Positions 25,012 through 33,707 of a stretch of DNA of 64,000 nt are shown in pieces. The notes beneath the pieces are model-generated. The model did no database searches, had not been told where the DNA came from, and saw only the letters and a program-made list of their open reading frames with translations. Positions within the stretch are counted from its first letter, which is position 1, and each line of letters begins with the position of its first letter. Origin of the DNA: an uncultured Ruminococcus sp. (GTDB lineage Bacteria; Bacillota; Clostridia; Lachnospirales; Lachnospiraceae); assembly GCA_900541505.1 (NCBI GenBank), contig UQKK01000002.1, forward strand, positions 62,001-126,000, written 5' to 3'. Both the position numbers and the translations under genes were made by a program.

Positions 25012-26108
25012 AGTATGGTCCCTCCGCCCAAAACATATACATCGTCTGAGCAAAGTATTTTGCCGTAAAAGACGACCGCCTGTCCCGGCGTCACCGCCCG
25101 CTGCGGTTCATCGAACGTCACCAGCACCTCGTCCTCCTTCGTCCTCTCAACGGTGCACCAGGCTCCCTTGTGGTTGTAGCGAATCTTCGCAAACGCCCTG
25201 ACCGGTTCGGTGATGTCCTCCACTGCCATGAAATTTAAATGATTCGCCCGCAGAGTGCGCGTCAAGGACTCCTCATAGCTGCCGATGACCACCTCGTTTG
25301 TATGGGGACGGATTTCCAGCACAAACGCCGGATAGCCCAGGGCAAGCCCCAGCCCTTTTCTCTGCCCCACTGTGTAGTGGGTAATGCCCTTGTGCCGCCC
25401 CAGGATTTTTCCTTCCGGCGTCACAAAATTCCCTTCCGGCACAGGCGGCATCTTCTTTTCTTCTATATAAGAGTCTATAAAACCTGCATAGTCGCCGCCC
25501 GGCACAAAGCAGATATCCTGGCTGTCCGGCTTGTCCGCCACGGAAAGCCCGATTTTCTCGGCAATCCCCCGGATTTCCTCCTTGCTGTAATCTCCCACGG
25601 GCATGAGGGTTTTGCTAAGCTGTTCCTGGGTCAGATTATACAGCGCATAGGTCTGGTCTTTCCTTACATTCTCGGACTGTTTCAGCGCGTAGCGCCCGTT
25701 TTTAAGCTTCTCTATCCTGGCATAGTGTCCGGTGGCGATGTAGTCCGCCCCGATGGCAAGACTGCGGTTTAAGAGGGACTCCCACTTCACATAGCGGTTG
25801 CAGGCGATGCAGGGATTGGGCGTCTCTCCCTTCAGATAGGCGTCCACGAAGTAATCCATGACGTGGGCGCGAAATTCCTCTCTGAAATTCATCACATAGT
25901 AGGGAATATGAAGAGACGCCGCCACCCTGCGCGCATCGTCCACCGCGCTCAATCCGCAGCAGCCCCCGTTTTCTTCCACGGTCTCCGGCTCTTCCTCCTG
26001 CCAAATCTGCATGGTCACTCCGATGACCTCATATCCCTGTTCCTTCAACAGATAGGCGGCGACAGAGGAATCCACGCCGCCCGACATTCCTACGACTACC
26101 TTGCTCAT
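25008..26108 (-). CDS. mnmA: tRNA-specific 2-thiouridylase MnmA
   Basis: Puts the 2-thio group on U34 of Lys, Glu and Gln tRNAs. Length is 366 residues. The PP-loop is GMSGGVDSSV at 8-17. The two sulfur-transfer cysteines are in NPCIACN and QDICFVPGGD. Sulfur is expected to come from the cysteine desulfurase encoded two genes upstream. The start overlaps the iscU stop as TGATG, so the genes are coupled. Confidence 0.97.
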   Translation of the reverse strand: MSKVVVGMSGGVDSSVAAYLLKEQGYEVIGVTMQIWQEEEPETVEENGGCCGLSAVDDARRVAASLHIPYYVMNFREEFRAHVMDYFVDAYLKGETPNPCIACNRYVKWESLLNRSLAIGADYIATGHYARIEKLKNGRYALKQSENVRKDQTYALYNLTQEQLSKTLMPVGDYSKEEIRGIAEKIGLSVADKPDSQDICFVPGGDYAGFIDSYIEEKKMPPVPEGNFVTPEGKILGRHKGITHYTVGQRKGLGLALGYPAFVLEIRPHTNEVVIGSYEESLTRTLRANHLNFMAVEDITEPVRAFAKIRYNHKGAWCTVERTKEDEVLVTFDEPQRAVTPGQAVVFYGKILCSDDVYVLGGGTIL

Positions 26109-26551
26109 CAGTATTCTTCTTCCTCTTCTTCCTCGCCCTCATGGATATCGGACTTCGGTTTTTCCAGACCTTCAATCTTGATTCCGTGCTTCTCCGCGTA
26201 ATCCCACAGCGCGGCGTGGATTGCCTCCTCCGCTAAAAGGGAACAGTGCACCTTCACCGGCGGGAGACCGTCCAGCGCCTCCATCACTGCCTTGTTTGTG
26301 ACCTTCAAAGCCTCGTAGATGCTCTTTCCCTTCACCAGCTCCGTCGCCATACTGCTGGTGGCCACGGCAGCACCGCATCCGAATGTCTTGAACTTCACAT
26401 CCCGGATGATTTTATTTTCATCGATATCCAGGTAAATTCTCATGATATCTCCGCACTTGGCGTTACCAACGGTTCCTACCCCGCTGGCGTTCTCTATCTC
26501 TCCTACATTTCTCGGATGCTGAAAATGGTCCATTACTTTCTCTGTATACAT
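26108..26551 (-). CDS. iscU: Iron-sulfur cluster scaffold protein, IscU/NifU-N type
   Basis: Scaffold on which [2Fe-2S] and [4Fe-4S] clusters are built. Length is 147 residues. Ligands Cys33 with Asp35 (AKCGD), Cys59 (FGCGAA) and Cys103 (VHCSLLAEEA) are all present. The C-terminus has a strongly acidic tail with seven consecutive Glu before the last Tyr, longer than usual. It lies between nifS and mnmA in the operon. A 114-base gap with an inverted repeat separates it from nifS. Confidence 0.95.
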   Translation of the reverse strand: MYTEKVMDHFQHPRNVGEIENASGVGTVGNAKCGDIMRIYLDIDENKIIRDVKFKTFGCGAAVATSSMATELVKGKSIYEALKVTNKAVMEALDGLPPVKVHCSLLAEEAIHAALWDYAEKHGIKIEGLEKPKSDIHEGEEEEEEEY

Positions 26552-26580
26552 GTTAAAACCTCCTCGGCAATTTTATGTAG

Positions 26581-26627
26581 CGGTTCAGCCATACAGTGCG
26601 GTTTTACGAATGGCGCAGGCTGAACCG
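26581..26627. repeat. 10-bp inverted repeat between nifS and iscU
   Basis: CGGTTCAGCC and GGCTGAACCG are perfect complements 27 bases apart. No T-run follows on the minus strand, so it is not an ordinary terminator. It may separate expression of iscU-mnmA from nifS or be a small repeat element. Confidence 0.5.
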
Positions 26628-26665
26628 TTACAATTTTATCATAAAAAAATATCAATATGCAAAAG

Positions 26666-27862
26666 TTATTGCTCCTTCTGCCCTTCTTTTTTTACAAAAT
26701 CCTCATACAGCGGTGACATGCCGCGAAGCTGGGATACGATTCCCTTTAATTCCTCCACCACATAGTCAATCTCTTCCTTTGTCGTATCCGCCCCCAGCGT
26801 CAGCCGCAGCGACCCGTGCGCAATCTCGTGGGGCAGCCCGATTGCCAGCAATACATGGGAGGGGTCTAAGGAACCGGATGTGCACGCGGAACCGCTGGAA
26901 GCGCAAATTCCTTTCATATCCAGCATAATCAAAAGGGACTCACCCTCGATAAAGCGGAAGCTGAAGTTTACATTGTTGGGAAGGCGCTTCTGCCTGTCCC
27001 CGTTGAGACGGCAGTAGGGGATTTCCTTCTCAATGCGTGAGATAAAGTAATCCCTGAGAGCGCTCTCCTTCTTAGCGCGCTCCTGCATGGTGGCTGCCAA
27101 AAGCTCCACCGCTTTTCCCAGACCGATGATGCCCGGCACGTTCTCCGTCCCGGCGCGGCGCTTTCTCTCCTGCGCTCCGCCGTGAATGAAGGAACGAATC
27201 TTTACACCCTTGCGGATGTAGAGGAATCCGATGCCTTTAGGTCCGTTTAACTTATGTCCGCTGGCACTGAGCATATCAATGTGACAGGCATCCACATCGA
27301 TGGGTACCTGGCAGAACGCCTGCACCGCGTCCGTGTGGAAAAGGATACCGTGCTCGTGCGCCACTGCCCCAATCTCGGCAATGGGCTGTATGCTTCCAAT
27401 CTCATTGTTGGCGTACATAATAGAAATCAAAATGGTATCCGGGCGGATTGCCGCCTTCACCGCTTCCACATCTACAATCCCGTTTTCATCCACATCCAGG
27501 TACGTCACCTCAAATCCTCTCTGTTTTTCCAGATATTCACAGGTGTGCAAAATGGCATGGTGTTCAATCTTGCTGGTGATGATGTGCTTTCCTTTTGTCC
27601 CGTAGGCTTCCGCCGCCGCTTTTAACGCCCAGTTGTCGCTCTCTGTTCCCCCGGCGGTGAAATAAATCTCCTGCTCTTTGGCGCCTAAAACAGCGGCAAT
27701 CTTCTCCCTCTGCCTGGCAATCTCTTCTTTATTCGCGGCTCCAAAGCCGTATACACTGGATGGATTTCCATAAGCCTCCGTGAAAAAAGGCAGCATCGCC
27801 TCCACCACTTCCGGCGCTGTCTTTGTCGTCGCCGCGTTGTCCAGATAAATCCGTTTTTCCAT
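26666..27862 (-). CDS. nifS: Cysteine desulfurase, NifS/IscS type
   Basis: PLP enzyme of 398 residues that takes sulfur from cysteine for iron-sulfur clusters and tRNA thiolation. The N-terminus YLDNAATTKTAPEV is typical. The PLP lysine is in SASGHKLNGPKGIG, and the persulfide cysteine is in SSGSACTSGSLDPSHVL, the NifS/IscS class I loop. ATG follows GGAGGGAG. It lies 19 bases after iscR in the same transcript. Confidence 0.96.
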   Translation of the reverse strand: MEKRIYLDNAATTKTAPEVVEAMLPFFTEAYGNPSSVYGFGAANKEEIARQREKIAAVLGAKEQEIYFTAGGTESDNWALKAAAEAYGTKGKHIITSKIEHHAILHTCEYLEKQRGFEVTYLDVDENGIVDVEAVKAAIRPDTILISIMYANNEIGSIQPIAEIGAVAHEHGILFHTDAVQAFCQVPIDVDACHIDMLSASGHKLNGPKGIGFLYIRKGVKIRSFIHGGAQERKRRAGTENVPGIIGLGKAVELLAATMQERAKKESALRDYFISRIEKEIPYCRLNGDRQKRLPNNVNFSFRFIEGESLLIMLDMKGICASSGSACTSGSLDPSHVLLAIGLPHEIAHGSLRLTLGADTTKEEIDYVVEELKGIVSQLRGMSPLYEDFVKKEGQKEQ

Positions 27863-27881
27863 TGTTCTCCCTCCGTAACTG

Positions 27882-28343
27882 TTAATTTATACACTTCGCT
27901 TTTGAAAGCTTATCCGCCTCACAGCGCTTTACACGGCTCTCCTCTACAAGCTGGTCTAAATATATCTCGTCCACTGTCCGGCTGATGCTCTCATTGATGC
28001 GCTGCCAGACATACTTTGTCACGCATACATCCGATGCGCTGCAGCTCATCCCCGGCTCTAATCCCGCGCACTCCACAGGCTTTAAATCGCCCTCTAACGC
28101 CCGCAGCACATCCCCCACGGAAATCTCCTCCATGGGCTTTGCCAGAACATAGCCGCCCCCGGCGCCCCGGATGCTCTTGACAAGTCCAGCCTTCTTAAGC
28201 TTTGCCACAAGCTGCTCTAAATACCGCTCGGAGATATCCTGTCTGCCGGAGATGCTGGTGATAGAAACAGGTCCCTCCCCGCTGTAGAGCGCCAAATCGA
28301 TGAGCGCCCGCAGACCGTATCTTCCTTTTGTCGATAATTTCAA
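27882..28343 (-). CDS. iscR: Rrf2-family regulator, IscR-like
   Basis: Protein of 153 residues with an N-terminal winged helix (STKGRYGLRALIDLALYS, then ERYLEQLVAKLKKAGLV). Cys92, Cys101 and Cys107 in the C-terminal part are the expected cluster ligands, so it probably senses iron-sulfur status and represses its own operon. The start is TTG at 28341-28343, with AAGGTGA about four bases upstream. A good promoter and a near-perfect palindrome lie just upstream. Confidence 0.93.
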   Translation of the reverse strand: MKLSTKGRYGLRALIDLALYSGEGPVSITSISGRQDISERYLEQLVAKLKKAGLVKSIRGAGGGYVLAKPMEEISVGDVLRALEGDLKPVECAGLEPGMSCSASDVCVTKYVWQRINESISRTVDEIYLDQLVEESRVKRCEADKLSKAKCIN

Positions 28344-28360
28344 TGTATCACCTTCTATTC

Positions 28361-28377
28361 CCTATTAATTTACTAGG
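28361..28377. promoter_or_regulatory. Candidate IscR/Rrf2 operator
   Basis: CCTATTAATTTACTAGG is a 17-base imperfect palindrome with only one mismatched base pair. It covers the expected transcription start downstream of the iscR -10 box, a good place for self-repression. Confidence 0.55.
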
Positions 28378-28388
28378 ATTTCATTTGT

Positions 28389-28417
28389 AGGATATCACCT
28401 GCGGAAAGTTCTGTCAA
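28389..28417 (-). promoter_or_regulatory. Promoter of the iscR operon
   Basis: On the minus strand a consensus -35 TTGACA (28412-28417) and a -10 TATCCT (28389-28394) are 17 bases apart. Confidence 0.8.
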
Positions 28418-28466
28418 CCCGCAATCGCGAATATGCTGTAAAAAGTATGTATATAAGGAACTTACT

Positions 28467-29822
28467 ATGGCAAAGACACACGCCTTTCTCCGCGGGACGC
28501 TTGTTCTGACGCTCACCGGGCTTGTCACCCGCTTTATGGGATTCTTCTACCGCATCTTTTTAAGCCATGCCTTCGGCGAGGAGAATGTGGGGCTCTATCA
28601 GTTAATTTTTCCGGTCTACACCCTGTTCATCTCCCTGTCCTCCGCAGGCATACAGACCGCGCTGTCGCGCACGGTAGCGCGCAGCATGTCCTTACACGAG
28701 CCGTCCAGGGCAAAGGACGCCCTTTTATCCGCCCTTATATTCTCCCTGTCCCTGTCCTTTTTAGGGCTTCTCTTTATCCAGGCGAACGCCGCCTATATCG
28801 CGGGCGTCCTCCTTGGGGATGAGCGCTGCCAGACCCTTTTGACCGCCGTCTCCTATGCGCTTCCCTGCGCTGCCGTCCACAGTTGTATCTGCGGTTACTA
28901 TTACGGACTCAAGGAGACAAAGATACCCGCCATCTCCCAGTTCATCGAACAGACCGTGCGCATCGCCAGCGTGGGGCTCATTTTTGTCTATTTACAGCGA
29001 GAAGGGCAGACTCCCTCCATCCTCATCGCCGTAGCCGGTCTTGTGGCGGGAGAATTTGCCTCCGCCTTCACCTGCACGAAAGCGCTCTGGGGACGCCGTT
29101 TTTCCCTGCCGCGCTTTGCCCTGCCCCGCATCCTCTCAAGTGCCAAAAGTCTGTTCACCCTGTCTCTGCCTCTGACGGCGAACCGGGTCGCTGTCACACT
29201 ATTGCAGAGCATCGAGGCGGCAGCCATCCCCAACTGTCTGAAGCTCTACAGCCACAGTACTTCCGAGGCACTTAGCATCTACGGGGTTCTGACGGGAATG
29301 GCGCTGCCCTGCATCCTCTTTCCCTCCGCCATCACCAACTCCGTCTCCGTCATGCTCATGCCCGCTGTGGCGGAAATCCAGGCATCCGGACAGCGCACGC
29401 GGATGAAAGACCTCATCAAAAAAGCAGCAGGCTCCTGCTTCATCTTAGGGCTTGCCTGCTGCCTTTTCTTCCTTCTATTCGGTTCTTTCATCGGCTCTGT
29501 CATCTTCCACAGCGACACTGCCGGAAAATTCATTGTCACGCTCGCCTGGCTGTGTCCCTTCCTCTATGTCAACAGCGCGCTCTTAAGCACCATCAACGGT
29601 CTGGGGAAGACGACCTCTACTTTCCTCATTAACCTCACGGGACTTTTCATTCGCATTGTGAGCGTCTTTTTCGCGGTTCCCAGGTTTGGCATCCAGGGAT
29701 ACCTCTGGGGACTTTTGATTAGCCAGATTGTCATGACTGTCTGCGCTGCCGCCATCCTACGCTCCTCTATGCCTCCAGGGAGCGGCGTTTTGTGCTCGTC
29801 ACCTTCTCCTCATAGCAGGTAA
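28467..29822 (+). CDS. Polysaccharide/lipid flippase, SpoVB-like (MOP superfamily)
   Basis: Membrane protein of 451 residues with about 12-14 predicted helices. The N-terminus GTLVLTLTGLVTRFMGFFYR and FGEENVGLYQLIFPVY are typical of the SpoVB/MurJ-like branch of MOP exporters, which move lipid-linked sugars across the membrane. Start is ATG with AAGGA upstream, divergent from iscR. The last 18 residues or so lie antisense over the end of the symporter gene (56-base overlap) and read as low-complexity Ser/Pro, unlike a membrane protein. The protein is somewhat shorter than SpoVB (about 520), so the C-terminus may have been altered. Confidence 0.85.
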   Translation: MAKTHAFLRGTLVLTLTGLVTRFMGFFYRIFLSHAFGEENVGLYQLIFPVYTLFISLSSAGIQTALSRTVARSMSLHEPSRAKDALLSALIFSLSLSFLGLLFIQANAAYIAGVLLGDERCQTLLTAVSYALPCAAVHSCICGYYYGLKETKIPAISQFIEQTVRIASVGLIFVYLQREGQTPSILIAVAGLVAGEFASAFTCTKALWGRRFSLPRFALPRILSSAKSLFTLSLPLTANRVAVTLLQSIEAAAIPNCLKLYSHSTSEALSIYGVLTGMALPCILFPSAITNSVSVMLMPAVAEIQASGQRTRMKDLIKKAAGSCFILGLACCLFFLLFGSFIGSVIFHSDTAGKFIVTLAWLCPFLYVNSALLSTINGLGKTTSTFLINLTGLFIRIVSVFFAVPRFGIQGYLWGLLISQIVMTVCAAAILRSSMPPGSGVLCSSPSPHSR

Positions 29823-31296
29823 AGATTTCATCCGTCTTTGCCTTGTCAAGCTTCGGCGTCACAAGGCTCACCACAGGAACCACCACCAGCCCCGCTGCCA
29901 TGGCAAGCGCCCCCGCGTTGATAGAGGATTCAATATAGTTTAAAAACATGTTGGACACTGTGATGCCGATGCCGCAGGCGAAACTCGCCCAGACCGCTGT
30001 CCTTGTGACCTTTTTCCAGTACAGTCCGTACAAGAACGGCGCCAAAAATGCTCCCGCCAGCGCGCCCCAGGAAATTCCCATGAGCTGGGCGATGAAAGTG
30101 GGCGGATTCAACGCCAAAACCACCGATACCACAATAAAGAATACGATGAGCGCCTGCATGGTGATAATCTGTTTCTTCTCGCTCATGTCCTTCATCACAT
30201 TTCCCTTCAGCAAATCCAGCGTCATGGTGGAGCTGGAGGTCAGGACAAGGGAGGATAAGGTGGACATGGAAGCGGAAAGCACCAGCACGACCACGATTCC
30301 AATCAGGATATCCGGCAGGGTGGAGAGCATATGCGGGATGATACTGTCAAACACCACCGCCCCTGTAGCGCTGTCATAGATTTCCGGGCTGTCAAAGAGC
30401 CGCCCGAAGCCGCCCAGGAAATAACAGCCGCCGGAAACCACCACTGCAAAGATGGTGGAGATGACAGTTCCGGTATTGATGGATTTTTCATCCTTGATGG
30501 CATAGAATTTGCCAATCATCTGGGGCAGTCCCCATGTTCCTAAAGACGTCAGAATCACAACGCCCAACAGGTTCAAGGGGTCCGGTCCGAAAAACGATGT
30601 GAAGGCTCCGGGCTGTCCCTGTGTTATCGCCACATCACTTGGAATCTCCGCCATCTTGCCAAGCGCTTCCATAAAACCGCCCTGTCCGCTTAAAACCGCG
30701 GCAATGACCGCCACGATGCCGAAGAGCATAATGATTCCCTGTATAAAATCGTTGATAGCTGTCGCCATGTATCCCCCTAAAATGACATACAGCGCGGTAA
30801 ATACCGCCATGACGATGACACAGTACGTATAGGGGATATCGAACGCCATCCCGAACAGACGGGAAAGCCCGTTATATACCGATGCCGTGTACGGAATCAA
30901 AAATACAAACACAATGGCGGACGCCGTAACTTTCAGCGCCTTGCTGTCAAAACGCGCGCCGAAGAAGTCCGGCATGGTCTTGGAGCCTAAGTGCTGGGTC
31001 ATGACCTTCGTCCTTCGCCCTAACACTACCCAAGCTAAGAGGCTTCCGATAAAGGCATTTCCCAGCCCAATCCAGGTGGAGGCGATGCCGTACTTCCATC
31101 CAAACTGCCCCGCGTATCCCACGAACACTACCGCGGAGAAATAGGAAGTCCCGTAGGCGAAAGCCGTCAGCCACGGTCCTACGCTCCTGCCTCCGAGGAC
31201 GAACCCGTCCACACTTCTGGCGTGACGCCTGGAATAGATTCCCACAGCCACCATCACCGCAAAAAATACAACCAGTAAAACAATCTTAACTCCCAT
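29767..31296 (-). CDS. Sodium:solute symporter (SSS family)
   Basis: Sodium-coupled importer of 509 residues with about 13 membrane helices. The N-terminus SVDGFVLGGRSVGPWLTAFA is the family hallmark, and GGYMATAINDFIQG and SASMSTLSSLVLTSSS (sodium-site region in helix 8) are well kept. It resembles the PutP/PanF branch (proline, pantothenate), but substrate cannot be assigned. It is a single gene with a 326-base upstream region holding a striking promoter dyad and repeats. Its 3-prime end overlaps the convergent flippase gene. Confidence 0.88.
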   Translation of the reverse strand: MGVKIVLLVVFFAVMVAVGIYSRRHARSVDGFVLGGRSVGPWLTAFAYGTSYFSAVVFVGYAGQFGWKYGIASTWIGLGNAFIGSLLAWVVLGRRTKVMTQHLGSKTMPDFFGARFDSKALKVTASAIVFVFLIPYTASVYNGLSRLFGMAFDIPYTYCVIVMAVFTALYVILGGYMATAINDFIQGIIMLFGIVAVIAAVLSGQGGFMEALGKMAEIPSDVAITQGQPGAFTSFFGPDPLNLLGVVILTSLGTWGLPQMIGKFYAIKDEKSINTGTVISTIFAVVVSGGCYFLGGFGRLFDSPEIYDSATGAVVFDSIIPHMLSTLPDILIGIVVVLVLSASMSTLSSLVLTSSSTMTLDLLKGNVMKDMSEKKQIITMQALIVFFIVVSVVLALNPPTFIAQLMGISWGALAGAFLAPFLYGLYWKKVTRTAVWASFACGIGITVSNMFLNYIESSINAGALAMAAGLVVVPVVSLVTPKLDKAKTDEIFTCYEEKVTSTKRRSLEA

Positions 31297-31454
31297 CTTG
31301 CCTTCTCATTCCTTCCGTTTCCATTCTTTTTCTGCCGCACCGGCTTTCCCTCTTCTTCTGTCTGCCGCACCCGGCGGGAACACAACACACAGACTCTTCT
31401 ATCCCCTGCGCGCTGTCGCTTTTCAGGCAGTGCCGCAAAGCTATATCGCTAACT

Positions 31455-31490
31455 CACTTTAAAGTGCAACGCTTTAAAGTATTAAAGTGG
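31455..31490. repeat. CTTTAAAGT repeats in the symporter leader
   Basis: CACTTTAAAGTG is a perfect 12-base palindrome at 31455-31466. It is followed six bases later by CTTTAAAGT and then TTAAAGTG. They lie just downstream of the -10 box of the symporter promoter, a position suited to repressor binding. The protein is unknown. Confidence 0.55.
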
Positions 31491-31498
31491 TCAGATAT

Positions 31499-31531
31499 AG
31501 ATTAACACGGAAGAACCTTCCGTGTCAATCT
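31499..31531 (-). promoter_or_regulatory. Symporter promoter with a dyad filling its spacer
   Basis: On the minus strand a -35 TTGACA (31523-31528) and a -10 TAATCT (31499-31504) are 18 bases apart. The whole site is a 15-bp inverted repeat with one mismatch and a 3-base loop, with core arms ACACGGAAG and CTTCCGTGT. A dyad centred in the spacer is the layout used by MerR-type activators and some repressors. Confidence 0.6.
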
Positions 31532-31622
31532 GAATTTTTCTTCAGTTCAAAACATACTCTGTACAAGAAATAAAAACATCCTTGTATGTTTTCGCGGACA
31601 CCTGTATGACTGTGCCCGTTGT

Positions 31623-32099
31623 CTACTTCATCCTCTCTACCCTGTCCTGGATGGTCTTGTTGAAGTTCTCAATCTTTCTGCTGTAAGTCTCGGACATGTA
31701 TTTGGAATGTAACATGAAATCTGCTGTCGCCAGGTTGTTGGCAATGGGGATGTCGTATACCACCGCGATACGCAGAAGTGCCTTCACATCCGGGTCATGG
31801 GGCTGTGCCTCCAGCGGGTCCCACAGAAATATCATGAAGTCTATCTGTCCTTCCACAATCTTGGCGCCAATCTGCTGGTCTCCGCCCAGCGGACCGCTGC
31901 AGTACCCTTTCACAGGGAGCCCGGTGCGCTCCGCGATGAGTCTCGCCGTTGTCCCGGTACCGCACAAAAAATGGCTCTTTAAAATGTCTTTATTTCTGTC
32001 ACACCAGTCCACCAGCTCCTTTTTCTTGCCGTCATGTGCCACCAGCGCGATATGTTTCGCCTTCTCAATCTCCATTGTCACATAGTTTTCATCCAACAA
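31623..32099 (-). CDS. mgsA: Methylglyoxal synthase
   Basis: Turns dihydroxyacetone phosphate into methylglyoxal and phosphate, an overflow path of glycolysis. Length is 158 residues. ALVAHDGKKKELVDW carries the catalytic His and Lys region, GTGTTARLI binds phosphate, SGPLGGDQQIG carries the catalytic Asp, and FLWDPLEAQPHDPD is conserved. I take the TTG at 32097-32099 as start because AGGAGG lies just upstream; an internal ATG at codon 9 is the alternative. It is the third gene after an ABC exporter pair, an unexpected partnership. Confidence 0.95.
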   Translation of the reverse strand: MLDENYVTMEIEKAKHIALVAHDGKKKELVDWCDRNKDILKSHFLCGTGTTARLIAERTGLPVKGYCSGPLGGDQQIGAKIVEGQIDFMIFLWDPLEAQPHDPDVKALLRIAVVYDIPIANNLATADFMLHSKYMSETYSRKIENFNKTIQDRVERMK

Positions 32100-32129
32100 A
32101 TGAATCTCCTCCTGTCTGCAGCCTCTCTG

Positions 32130-33707
32130 TCAGACGAGCTGCTCCATCGAATCAAAGCGGAACGATGCCAGCGCGCCGACTGCTACCGTTACTATGATAC
32201 TATAAATCAGCAGAATTGGGAACACCAAATTCACATTTGCGAAGATTCCCACAAGCACGGCAGCCAAGATTCCCATACCGAGGATACTCATCTGGATAAT
32301 CATACGCACCACATTCTCGCCCGTTTTTCCCAGCACATCTCCCACCAGACACTGGGCCAGCACCTTTGTGTACAGGCGGTTTGCCTGGAGTGTCACATAG
32401 ATGAGGATACTCATCACCACATAGATGGGGTGTATCTTCCAGATGATTCCGGTTATCACACACATCAAAGTGCCGTCCACCAGCGCTTTGATGTGTTCGA
32501 ACAGCGTAGAATACCACAGTTTCTTAAAGGAGCTGTCCGGGAGCAGAAACAGGTAGGGGCTCTTCAGCTCGCTCTCCCATTTGCCGATGTAGCCCGACAT
32601 CACGAGGGAGATATAGGAGACCAGACCCACCAGAAAAACCTGCGGCATGCCGGACTCCATCGCCGTGTCCTTGAGCGTGTAGGTGAACAGAACGCTCAGC
32701 CCCACATCGAACAGGGTCATCTTGGAGAAAATGAAATACTTTTCCTTGCGGTACTCCAGAAGCTGTCTGTAGAAAATCGCCTTCGCTCCGGTGGCAGTAA
32801 TCTTCTCCGAAACCTTGCGGAATTTCTTTTTCTTCTTTTCCATGCCCATGACCAGCTCGCCGCTCTTCTGCCGCTGTTTCATTTCCGCATAGCTGTCCGC
32901 GAATTTTGCCGCGTCCTCATAGTATCCTCCCGCGCAGTCCATGCGCACGGCAGAGAATATTGCCAAAACTACCGTACACAGATACAGCACGGAGCAGACA
33001 ACATTGAGGGTATCCGGTCCCAGAAGGATGAGGCGGTAGACAGCGATGTTCCATCCCACTACCGGGAAAATCTGCAGCACTTTCCAGTCCGTAAAGGCGA
33101 AGGCGGTCTCCACAGAAAGCCCTTCCCTGCGGAAATACAGGACGATTGCCAGGGTAAACGCTCCCAGCAGCACCTTGATGAGAAGCCGGAAAGCCTTCAT
33201 CAGTTTCTCCGGCAGTCTGTCGTTGGCATAAATCATCACCATGATGGACACTTCCAGCGCAATCTCCAGCACACAGCCTGTGAGGAAAAACAGAAGCGCT
33301 TTCCACGCTTCCACCTGAAAGACCGTCATCCCCGCAATGGTCAGGATTATCCAAAAGATAACAGAGAACACATAGTTCATCCAGCCTCCGTGAATCAGCA
33401 CCAATTTTGGACTGATGGGCGCGGTAAAGACAAAATGGGTGTGCCCCGGTTTAAAGATAACCCCTTTCCTCGATGAATACATGAGGAAGTTGCTCAATGT
33501 GATGTAAATTGTCCACACGGTCAGGATGATGACCAGCCCGCCCGCCGAATTGATGCGCACACCCGCCGCCACTCCCGCCAGCATGAAGATGAGAAAGATA
33601 CCGTAGACAATCCCGAAAATCAGGGCAATCAGTGTGGTCGGCTTTCTGACGGCTCTCTTTATACTGTTGATAAAGCTTCGTTTTGTGATATATAAAAGCG
33701 CTCTCAT
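32130..33707 (-). CDS. ABC exporter permease-like membrane protein
   Basis: Membrane protein of 525 residues with about 12 helices and a charged cytoplasmic stretch near 280-310 (MEKKKKKFRKV). It resembles the putative ABC exporter permeases found beside single ABC ATPases in Bacillota. The start overlaps the ATPase stop as ATGA, so both are made together. Substrate is unknown; drugs, peptides or lipids are all possible. Confidence 0.78.
   Translation of the reverse strand: MRALLYITKRSFINSIKRAVRKPTTLIALIFGIVYGIFLIFMLAGVAAGVRINSAGGLVIILTVWTIYITLSNFLMYSSRKGVIFKPGHTHFVFTAPISPKLVLIHGGWMNYVFSVIFWIILTIAGMTVFQVEAWKALLFFLTGCVLEIALEVSIMVMIYANDRLPEKLMKAFRLLIKVLLGAFTLAIVLYFRREGLSVETAFAFTDWKVLQIFPVVGWNIAVYRLILLGPDTLNVVCSVLYLCTVVLAIFSAVRMDCAGGYYEDAAKFADSYAEMKQRQKSGELVMGMEKKKKKFRKVSEKITATGAKAIFYRQLLEYRKEKYFIFSKMTLFDVGLSVLFTYTLKDTAMESGMPQVFLVGLVSYISLVMSGYIGKWESELKSPYLFLLPDSSFKKLWYSTLFEHIKALVDGTLMCVITGIIWKIHPIYVVMSILIYVTLQANRLYTKVLAQCLVGDVLGKTGENVVRMIIQMSILGMGILAAVLVGIFANVNLVFPILLIYSIIVTVAVGALASFRFDSMEQLV

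Larger units (their letters stand above)
31297..31622. other. Intergenic control region upstream of the sodium symporter
   Basis: The 326-base gap between the mgsA stop and the symporter start contains the TTGACA promoter with the dyad at 31499-31531 and the CTTTAAAGT repeats at 31455-31490. The remainder, toward both genes, shows no further feature that I can support. Confidence 0.6.

Noticed and set aside
32034..33476. 480-codon plus-strand open frame
   Set aside because: It lies antisense across the ABC permease gene, is rich in His and Gln as expected from a reversed membrane-protein frame, and has no family features or ribosome site.
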